Part shown: piece by piece, positions 1 through 5,264 of the stretch | Numbering within the stretch: position 1 is the stretch's first letter | Layout: the number at the start of each line of letters is the position of its first letter | DNA from: Candidatus Roizmanbacteria bacterium | Lineage (GTDB): Bacteria; Patescibacteriota; Microgenomatia; GCA-001788215; 2-01-FULL-40-14 | Length of the DNA stretch: 5,828 bases | Direction: 5' to 3' | NCBI GenBank assembly: GCA_016203755.1 | Contig: JACQMD010000116.1 | Coordinates: 1-5,828, forward strand | Program-made: the position numbers and the translations under genes | Notes under the pieces: model-generated | Told to the model about the DNA's origin: nothing | Databases searched by the model: none | Seen by the model: the letters and a program-made list of their open reading frames with translations, nothing else

Positions 1-1728
1 ACCGCCTATACGGGGACCGTGACTTTTTCCAAAATAGTCCTGTATGATTGGGGCATTACTAACCGATTAACCAAGGTCCCGGTGTCCGGCACGTCGATGT
101 TACCCACCATCCAGGACGGAGTAACCATTACGCTTAACAGCCCGAAAAAATACGGTATAGCCCGAGGTGATATTGTTTCATTTCAGAATATTGAAACCAG
201 CGGAATGCACTATCTCAAACGGGTAATAGGAGTTGCCGGTGAGGAAGTTTCGATCGTGAACGGTTCTGTCATGATAAACAAGGTTGCGTTGAAAGAAGAT
301 TATATCTACCAACATGCTCCGACCTACGGCAACACCTTTTTGACTGATTGCGAAATCTACAAGATCCCAAAAGACCATGTGATGGTCATGGGAGACAACC
401 GAATCGTTAGCGTAGACTCGCGAATCGTGGGGTTTGTTGCCTTGAAAGATATTGACGGTGTGATAAAAACAGACGTTGCACCCGAATTTGGTTCACCAAT
501 GGGTATAAGATCTGACAGCGAAACCACGATTGATCCAACGACATTTGTGCAGGGAATTAATTCGTTAAGAGAGAAAGAAGAAGATCTGGACAGGCTTCGT
601 TCGAATCCAATTTTAAACCAAATAGCCGGACGCCGTGCAACCATCATCGCAACCAATCTTGATAGCTGGAAACAACACGAGAGTTCAGTGACTACGCTTA
701 TGAATGAATTTGATTATGAATATTTGCAGGTAAATGAGATGGTCACGTATGGTACGCTTTCTGAGAAAGACCTTGTGGCGCAAATTCAAGAATCGCCGCT
801 TTACAAGTCTGAATTTCTTTCGAAACAGTACTACGAAGTAGGAGTTGGCGTTACCGATGCCGAGAAAGGTCAATGCCGGTTTCCTGTTATTTCTGTTGTT
901 CTTGCCATGCCCACCAATCCGTCTTATTCGGATGATACGGTCAATATGTGGCGACGCGATATTGAAGTAATAAGCACTATCATCTCAGCGCTTCAGGATT
1001 TAAAATTCAACTCACAAATTGATCAGCAGGAAGCCCAAATTCTTATTGATGAATTGTCAACGCTGTTAACCACTGCGACACAGATGAGAAGTCTTGTTGA
1101 AAAAAACCAGTGGCTAACAGAGGGAGAATATAAGGCGATGGAGGAGTACCGACAGCAGAGCGAGAAGACTCGTGTCCGGCTCCAGTCGTTTTATGAACGG
1201 TACAATCGGGTCATTACCGATCCAAAAGTGAAAGAACAAATACAAAAACTTCTTCCCGGAGATACCGAGTATAACGAACAATCAACCCAAACCAAATTGC
1301 TGTTTAGCCAGGGAAAATATACCGAACAAAAAGACGCGGCAGAAAAACTTCTTGAGCTTGCTGCCTCCGATTATGAACGGGCAATAGGATACTATTGGCG
1401 CGGACTTGCGTACTATAAACTAGGTAATAGCACAAAAGCCAAAGAAGATTTACTCATGGCTGTTTCACTAGATGCTACGTACGCAGGTCCTTATGTGACG
1501 CTTTCAGCAATAGAATTTGATGCGGAAAACTACCAGCAGGGACTCACCTATGCGCAAAAATGCGTGGAGCTTGATCCGGAATACGCGTGGTGTCATAACA
1601 ATCTGGGTCTTGCATATTGGTATCTGGGTCAGGAGCAGCGGGCAATTTCCTCATTTGAGAAAGCAGTCTCACTCGACCCTTCCTCATTTACCTTCAACGA
1701 CAACCTCAAACGGGCGAAGGAGAATTAA
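1..1728 (+). CDS. Type I signal peptidase-CAP-TPR fusion protein (5' partial)
   Basis: This encodes a three-module envelope protein whose N-terminus is probably outside the window, because the frame is open back to base 1. Residues are numbered from the in-frame GTG at 19. Residues 20-150 are a signal peptidase I (family S26) catalytic domain, with SGTSMLP (Ser26 nucleophile), YLKRVIG (Lys67 general base) and GDNR..S.DSR at 125-135; it should cleave signal peptides at the outer face of the membrane. Residues 176-298 resemble a CAP/SCP domain: an N..R..E start, an A.RRA helix, a NE..TYG motif, an ESPLYKSEFL motif and a YYEVGVGV strand. Two of the canonical histidine positions appear as Trp217 and Tyr262. 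Residues 300-415 are charged and helical. Residues 421-556 hold about three good TPRs (455-488, 489-522, 523-556) after one weak repeat. No membrane anchor is visible, so it is probably encoded upstream. The peptidase and TPR calls are firm; the CAP call is good but made by eye. Confidence 0.9.
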   Translation, partial: TAYTGTVTFSKIVLYDWGITNRLTKVPVSGTSMLPTIQDGVTITLNSPKKYGIARGDIVSFQNIETSGMHYLKRVIGVAGEEVSIVNGSVMINKVALKEDYIYQHAPTYGNTFLTDCEIYKIPKDHVMVMGDNRIVSVDSRIVGFVALKDIDGVIKTDVAPEFGSPMGIRSDSETTIDPTTFVQGINSLREKEEDLDRLRSNPILNQIAGRRATIIATNLDSWKQHESSVTTLMNEFDYEYLQVNEMVTYGTLSEKDLVAQIQESPLYKSEFLSKQYYEVGVGVTDAEKGQCRFPVISVVLAMPTNPSYSDDTVNMWRRDIEVISTIISALQDLKFNSQIDQQEAQILIDELSTLLTTATQMRSLVEKNQWLTEGEYKAMEEYRQQSEKTRVRLQSFYERYNRVITDPKVKEQIQKLLPGDTEYNEQSTQTKLLFSQGKYTEQKDAAEKLLELAASDYERAIGYYWRGLAYYKLGNSTKAKEDLLMAVSLDATYAGPYVTLSAIEFDAENYQQGLTYAQKCVELDPEYAWCHNNLGLAYWYLGQEQRAISSFEKAVSLDPSSFTFNDNLKRAKEN

Positions 1729-1747
1729 ATCGCTTCGTACAACCTTG

Positions 1748-1756
1748 TGTTACAAT
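1748..1756 (+). promoter_or_regulatory. Extended -10 promoter for the six-helix membrane protein
   Basis: TGT followed by TACAAT fits an extended -10 element (TGn-TATAAT). The -10 hexamer ends 12 nt before the ATG at 1769, which places the expected transcription start near 1763 and leaves a leader of about 6 nt. No clear -35 box and no Shine-Dalgarno sequence are visible. It lies in the 40-nt gap after the signal peptidase fusion gene. The call is inferred from sequence only. Confidence 0.5.
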
Positions 1757-1768
1757 ATAAATCAATCA

Positions 1769-2434
1769 ATGAAACCGGGTATAAACAAAGTATTACAAAA
1801 CTATGCAGTAGAGATTGAGTTTTTAGTAATAAGCGTCATCCAGGGAATGGCACTTCAGATGCTTGCCGTTGCCGCGTCCACCCCGCTTTCTATGCTACAG
1901 GTCGAATACTGGTTTGCCATTGTATCTGCCTTTATATTAATCCTTATCTTCTGGTCACAGGCAGTACTCCACGCATTAAGTTTTATCAACTGGCCTATTG
2001 ATATAGTCCATACATGTATTTATTTTTTAGCAAGTTTTGTTGAGGTGATGGCGTTTAATCATGTTACGAATCCTCTGAAGTGGTTTGTGTTTGGGTTCGT
2101 ATTTCTGATTATTTCGGGACTGTTATATTTGTACGACTTGCTCATGATTAGAAGACGACGGAAAGATTTTATCGCAAATGCGGCCCGAAGAGCCCTTTTC
2201 CAACACATGTATACCCAGCAGGTAAAAGAGATGAAACTGTTCCTTCCGGGAGCACTGCTTTTCTCCGGTATTTCCGCGTGGTTAATTTATACCTATCCGG
2301 TGCTGTTTATTGATCATCACTTTCATGCGGTGCTGTCCGGCATACAAATGCTTCTGAGTATTGGATTGTTGGCAGTAACCATTCAAACGTTCAAGCGGCG
2401 GTCTCAACTTCTTGAAAACAGTCTCACAATATAA
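1769..2434 (+). CDS. Six-helix integral membrane protein, unknown function
   Basis: I do not recognise this 221-residue protein. It has six hydrophobic segments at about 14-36, 47-68, 77-97, 105-126, 158-176 and 187-206. A positive patch after segment four (RRRRK, 128-132) and another after segment six (KRR, 209-211) put both ends and the 127-157 loop in the cytoplasm by the positive-inside rule. Polar residues inside the helices (Gln25, Gln30, Gln64, His68, Glu92) suggest more than a passive anchor. The frame is open further upstream, to 1517 and beyond, but that part overlaps the TPR coding region and is basic and non-hydrophobic. The ATG at 1769 follows the preceding stop by 40 nt and has a -10 element in front, so I chose it. 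Its stop codon lies within the -10 box of the histidine kinase gene. It could be a transporter-like or sensory membrane subunit, but nothing in the sequence decides this. Confidence 0.8.
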   Translation: MKPGINKVLQNYAVEIEFLVISVIQGMALQMLAVAASTPLSMLQVEYWFAIVSAFILILIFWSQAVLHALSFINWPIDIVHTCIYFLASFVEVMAFNHVTNPLKWFVFGFVFLIISGLLYLYDLLMIRRRRKDFIANAARRALFQHMYTQQVKEMKLFLPGALLFSGISAWLIYTYPVLFIDHHFHAVLSGIQMLLSIGLLAVTIQTFKRRSQLLENSLTI

Positions 2435-2435
2435 T
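2430..2435 (+). promoter_or_regulatory. Consensus -10 box (TATAAT) for the histidine kinase gene
   Basis: A perfect TATAAT sits 3 nt before the ATG at 2439 and contains the TAA stop (2432-2434) of the upstream gene. The expected start of transcription is near 2442, so an mRNA starting slightly early would begin at the 2439 ATG itself, and otherwise translation could begin at the in-frame ATG at 2460. An alternative reading is TTGAAA at 2412-2417 with a 17-nt spacer to TAGTAT at 2435-2440, which would favour the 2460 start. No Shine-Dalgarno sequence is present for either. Confidence 0.45.
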
Positions 2436-2438
2436 AGT

Positions 2439-3887
2439 ATGCATTTTGAATATTCTCGCATGAGAAGACTTCTTGCCTATTTCAATCCAATTGCCCGTTT
2501 GGGGAATAAACACTATTCAATCCTACTATCGACTACAATCACCCTCCTTTTTATGATTTCGATCGAAATCTATGCACACATAATCGCAAAGGATCCCGAA
2601 GTGGTCGGTTTGCCAGCACTGTTTATTTTCCCTCCGCTCATTATTTATTTTTCATTTCGTGACGGCATCCGCGGAGGAATTGCCGCAACGATCGTCACCG
2701 TTATCTATTATGGATATATCATAAATACTGGCAATATTACTCCTGCCGAAAAATCGACACAATGGGAAACGGCTTTTATTTTAGGCCTGATTTACTTGAT
2801 TTTAGCCTATATTATCGGATGGTTGAAACAAACAATTGATATCCATATTGAACAGGAAACCGATCTGGGACGAAGGCTACAGGCAATTGTTGAACAGTTA
2901 CCAGTGGGAGTCATTATCACCAACAGCAGCGGTCAAGTTATGCTGGTCAATAAACAACTTGAGGATATGCTCCATATACAAATCCCCTATGGATATCACA
3001 TTCTGCGGAATAATACCTTCTCTGCGTTGCAGCCTCTTGCAAAAACGCTCAAAACAGGTAAAACGGTCACTGACCTGGAAAAAACTGTTAACCGGGAGGG
3101 GAAATCATTAACCGTGAAAGTACATACATCCGCAATTCATAACAAAGAAGGAAAAGTCATCGCAGTAGCTTCAATTATTCATGATATTACCCAACAAAAA
3201 GAACTTGAGATACGAAAAGATGACTTTATCAATATGGCGTCGCATGAGCTGCGATCACCACTCACCAGTATGAAACTCTATCTTGAAGTACTGGAAAACC
3301 TCACCGAGCAGTATCATGATAAAAGAGTCACCACGACATTGACAAGTATTAAAGATCAGACAGAGCGACTGCAGGATATTGTGAATGATCTTCTCGATGT
3401 TTCCCGACTGCATACGGGAAAAATGATTATTGAGAAAGAAATCCTGCGTATCGACCAGCTCGTTTTTCAAGTCGTTGAGGAATTGCAAGTAACAATACAA
3501 CACCATGCTATTACCATAGTTCGCATACAACCTCTGACTGTGCTTGCAGACAAAGTTCGTATATCACAGGTGCTTACTAACCTTATTACCAATGCCGCAA
3601 AGTATTCTCCTGGCGGCACGCCTATCGAAATAGCGGTGGAGAAAAAAGACGTATATGTTTCGGTACAAGTAACAGATTATGGCATAGGCATAGCCAAAGA
3701 TCAGCACAAAAAGATATTTGATCGTCTGTATCAGGTGACGGATTCGCAGGAAAAAACGTTTCCGGGGTTGGGAATGGGACTCTATATTTCAAAAGAAATC
3801 ATCAAATTACATAAAGGAACAATAGGTGTTCGAAGTACGAAGGGTAGCGGTTCAACATTTTATTTCAGGATACCACTATTCTCGTAA
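2439..3887 (+). CDS. Membrane sensor histidine kinase with PAS domain
   Basis: This 482-residue kinase senses a signal at the membrane, autophosphorylates a histidine and passes the phosphate to a receiver Asp. Residues 26-129 contain four hydrophobic segments (about 26-49, 55-71, 77-95, 111-129), loosely like the KdpD-type DUF4118 membrane module, with almost no extracytoplasmic sensor. A PAS domain follows at about 145-262 (RRLQAIVEQLPVGVIITN start, HDITQQ end). The HisKA dimerisation helix carries ASHELRSP with His269. The HATPase domain has its N box around Asn385 (NLITNAAKYSP), a G1 box with Asp413 (DYGIG) and a G2 box GLGMGL at 443-448. All catalytic motifs are intact. The frame continues upstream to a TTG at 2412, but I start at the ATG at 2439; ATG 2460 is a reasonable alternative. 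The receiver gene begins 17 nt downstream and is the obvious partner. Confidence 0.93.
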   Translation: MHFEYSRMRRLLAYFNPIARLGNKHYSILLSTTITLLFMISIEIYAHIIAKDPEVVGLPALFIFPPLIIYFSFRDGIRGGIAATIVTVIYYGYIINTGNITPAEKSTQWETAFILGLIYLILAYIIGWLKQTIDIHIEQETDLGRRLQAIVEQLPVGVIITNSSGQVMLVNKQLEDMLHIQIPYGYHILRNNTFSALQPLAKTLKTGKTVTDLEKTVNREGKSLTVKVHTSAIHNKEGKVIAVASIIHDITQQKELEIRKDDFINMASHELRSPLTSMKLYLEVLENLTEQYHDKRVTTTLTSIKDQTERLQDIVNDLLDVSRLHTGKMIIEKEILRIDQLVFQVVEELQVTIQHHAITIVRIQPLTVLADKVRISQVLTNLITNAAKYSPGGTPIEIAVEKKDVYVSVQVTDYGIGIAKDQHKKIFDRLYQVTDSQEKTFPGLGMGLYISKEIIKLHKGTIGVRSTKGSGSTFYFRIPLFS

Positions 3888-3889
3888 TT

Positions 3890-3898
3890 TGTTATACT
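3890..3898 (+). promoter_or_regulatory. Extended -10 promoter giving a leaderless response-regulator mRNA
   Basis: TGT followed by TATACT is a good extended -10 element starting 2 nt after the kinase stop codon. With standard -10 geometry the first transcribed base is 3905, exactly the A of the response-regulator ATG. No Shine-Dalgarno sequence lies in the 17-nt gap, which fits leaderless initiation. No -35 box is evident, as is usual for extended -10 promoters. Confidence 0.55.
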
Positions 3899-3904
3899 GA
3901 TAGC

Positions 3905-4282
3905 ATGCTATCGTCAGCAGTTTCTAAAAAAATTCTCGTGGTGGATGACGATGAGGGAATTAGCAATGCAATTTCGCTTATTCTCGAGCTTGAAGGGTAT
4001 GTCGTTGAAACGACTTTGAAAGGCGATGAGACCTACCACAAAATCGAGAGTTTTAAACCTGATGTTATACTTCTTGATGTACTTATTTCCGGAACCGACG
4101 GGCGACGGATTTGTCACCGGCTAAAACAGGATAGGCATACAAGTCAAATTCCGGTTATTATGATTTCAGCACATCCTACCGCCGAACAATCGGTAAGAGA
4201 TTGTGGGGCTGAGGCTTTTTTGGCAAAACCATTTAACTCAGAAGAGTTGTTGGGAATCGTATCAAAATATGCAGAAGGTTAA
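3905..4282 (+). CDS. Receiver-only response regulator
   Basis: This is a stand-alone CheY-like receiver domain of 125 residues. The acidic pocket is VVDDDEG (Asp14-16), the phosphoacceptor is Asp58 in LLDVLISGTDG, the switch Ser88 is in VIMISAH, and the conserved Lys108 is in LAKPF. All residues needed for phosphotransfer are present. The length is that of a bare receiver: there is no DNA-binding, enzymatic or other output domain, so it should act by protein contact or as a phosphate shuttle. It lies 17 nt after the histidine kinase gene and is most likely its partner, although its own -10 box could allow separate expression. Its stop codon overlaps the stop of the opposing gene. Confidence 0.93.
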   Translation: MLSSAVSKKILVVDDDEGISNAISLILELEGYVVETTLKGDETYHKIESFKPDVILLDVLISGTDGRRICHRLKQDRHTSQIPVIMISAHPTAEQSVRDCGAEAFLAKPFNSEELLGIVSKYAEG

Positions 4283-4285
4283 CCT
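4276..4285. other. Palindromic overlap of two convergent stop codons
   Basis: AGGTTAACCT is a perfect 10-bp palindrome. The rightward response regulator ends with GGT TAA (stop 4280-4282) and the leftward 106-residue gene ends with GGT TAA read from the other strand (stop 4279-4281), so the stops share two bases. There is no room for a separate terminator between the genes, and transcripts from both sides probably run into each other. Confidence 0.85.
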
Positions 4286-4599
4286 ATATAAAACACATCA
4301 GCCATCCTCAATGCAATTTGCAACTCTTCTTCATAAGTTGCAGGCTGTGCAGCGAGTGGTAGGGTAGGTAGACCAGCAGCTAACGGTTGAGGATCATAAA
4401 TTGTGACTTCACGCATACGCGCTGCTACTTCATCAGGAACCGCCGCCGCAACCATAGGTACAACTGCCATTGCAGCAAGAGCGATATCGGAAGGATATAG
4501 TGCATTCCAACGCACATCAACCGGTGCTTCGGCAAATACCATTGCACCGCTCCAAAGATTGCTCACCTCCGCTGCTGATGCTAAAACTTCATATTTCAT
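4279..4599 (-). CDS. Hypothetical Ala-rich 106-residue protein, second gene of a leftward operon
   Basis: I do not recognise this protein. It has an N-terminal stretch with two Trp residues (Trp16, Trp31), an alanine- and valine-rich moderately hydrophobic segment at about 38-55, a proline-containing middle (around 69-87) and an acidic amphipathic helix near the C-terminus (YEEELQIALRMADVF). The central segment is interrupted by Pro48 and Pro55 and is a poor membrane helix. The ATG at 4599 is 9 nt beyond the stop of the upstream 201-codon gene, without a Shine-Dalgarno sequence or a convincing -10 box, so it is probably co-transcribed with it and perhaps translationally coupled. An opposing frame (4403-4684, plus strand) covers much of the same DNA, but lacks such context. 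I judge this strand to be coding from the operon spacing and plausible composition. Confidence 0.65.
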   Translation of the reverse strand: MKYEVLASAAEVSNLWSGAMVFAEAPVDVRWNALYPSDIALAAMAVVPMVAAAVPDEVAARMREVTIYDPQPLAAGLPTLPLAAQPATYEEELQIALRMADVFYIG

Positions 4600-4608
4600 A
4601 AAAGTTAT

Positions 4609-5214
4609 TTATGCTGACGGCGATGCCGGCGCATCGGATCCGTTGGATTGTACGTTAGGCTCGGCAGCTGTATCGGCAGCTTGAGGAGGCGCTAGTAATT
4701 CATTACATAAATCTTCAAATTTTTTAAGTTTAGCCATGAGTTCGTTGTTTGGTTCTTTCTGACCATTGATAACAGCTTCCAGCAGCACAAAATGGTTACC
4801 CACTTGGGCAATACGACCACGTTTATCATTGAGAAACCGTCTCTTTGCAGGTGAATCGTCAAGTATTCGTTTTACACCTATGGCAGCATTTATAAAATTC
4901 ATGCCATACTCAACGACTTTCATGTCGAGGAAATTGAGCAAGTCATCTGACTGCTCGTATGACCACGCAAAACATTGCCCGGCCTCAGTGTACAACCCTT
5001 CATTAAATAATTTTACACCTACTACATTGCTGATAACACGGGGATCTTTTCTTCCTACCTTACATTCATCGAGATATCTCACTACTTTATTTATTATAGG
5101 TGTCCGTTCATCTCCACGAGGAGAATAATTTGTAACTTCGATAAAAAAAGGGGTATAGTCAAAAAAACCGACTTCCTCTTTACTTCCAAAAAACCAAACA
5201 GGAGTTTCTGCCAT
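4609..5214 (-). CDS. Hypothetical 201-residue protein with a disordered C-terminal tail
   Basis: I cannot assign a family. The protein starts with an aromatic-rich stretch (WFFG at 7-10, then several Phe and Tyr up to residue 30), continues as a predominantly helical, charged body to about residue 172, and ends in a 27-residue tail rich in Ala, Pro, Ser, Asn and Asp (about 175-201) that looks disordered. No signal peptide or membrane segment is apparent, so it is probably cytoplasmic. The ATG at 5214 is chosen because a strong promoter ends 9 nt in front of it; another ATG 7 nt upstream is out of frame. It is the first gene of an operon with the 106-residue protein, and the two may work together. 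The stable helical core plus flexible tail could suit an adaptor or binding protein, but that is a guess. Confidence 0.8.
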   Translation of the reverse strand: MAETPVWFFGSKEEVGFFDYTPFFIEVTNYSPRGDERTPIINKVVRYLDECKVGRKDPRVISNVVGVKLFNEGLYTEAGQCFAWSYEQSDDLLNFLDMKVVEYGMNFINAAIGVKRILDDSPAKRRFLNDKRGRIAQVGNHFVLLEAVINGQKEPNNELMAKLKKFEDLCNELLAPPQAADTAAEPNVQSNGSDAPASPSA

Positions 5215-5223
5215 AATCCATGT

Positions 5224-5252
5224 ATTTTACTATAAGCTTTTTTGTGTGTCAA
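5224..5252 (-). promoter_or_regulatory. Consensus sigma70-type promoter for the two-gene hypothetical operon
   Basis: Read on the minus strand, TTGACA (5247-5252) is followed by a 17-nt spacer and TAAAAT (5224-5229). This is a perfect -35 box, ideal spacing and a five-of-six -10 box. The expected transcription start is near 5217, only 3 nt before the ATG at 5214, so the mRNA is essentially leaderless. It is the strongest promoter in the window and lies wholly within the 50-nt gap after the histidine phosphatase gene. Confidence 0.75.
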
Positions 5253-5264
5253 GCAGACGCGGGT

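Noticed and set aside
357..656. Minus-strand open frame opposite the signal peptidase and CAP domains
   Set aside because: It is the complement of a clearly coding region with recognised motifs, and has no gene context.
1517..1768. Upstream extension of the membrane protein frame into the TPR region
   Set aside because: The extra residues are basic, lack hydrophobic pattern and overlap a well-supported TPR coding region; the ATG at 1769 has a -10 box in front.
2412..2438. TTG at 2412 as the kinase start
   Set aside because: It lies inside the preceding gene, adds only nine residues without domain character, and ATG 2439 follows a consensus -10 box.
3255..3530. Minus-strand open frame opposite the HisKA region
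   Set aside because: Shadow of the histidine kinase; the plus strand carries the HELRSP motif here.
4621..4636. Inverted repeat CGATGC/GCATCG with a 4-nt loop
   Set aside because: It lies inside the low-complexity C-terminal coding region and is not followed by a T tract on either strand, so it is not a convincing terminator.
4403..4684. Plus-strand open frame of 93 codons, rich in Ala, Thr and Ser
   Set aside because: It spans the junction of two leftward genes with operon spacing and a strong promoter; low complexity reflects the reverse complement of Ala-rich coding sequence.
4766..5128. Plus-strand open frame of 120 codons
   Set aside because: Complement of the 201-residue gene, with no promoter and no recognisable protein features.
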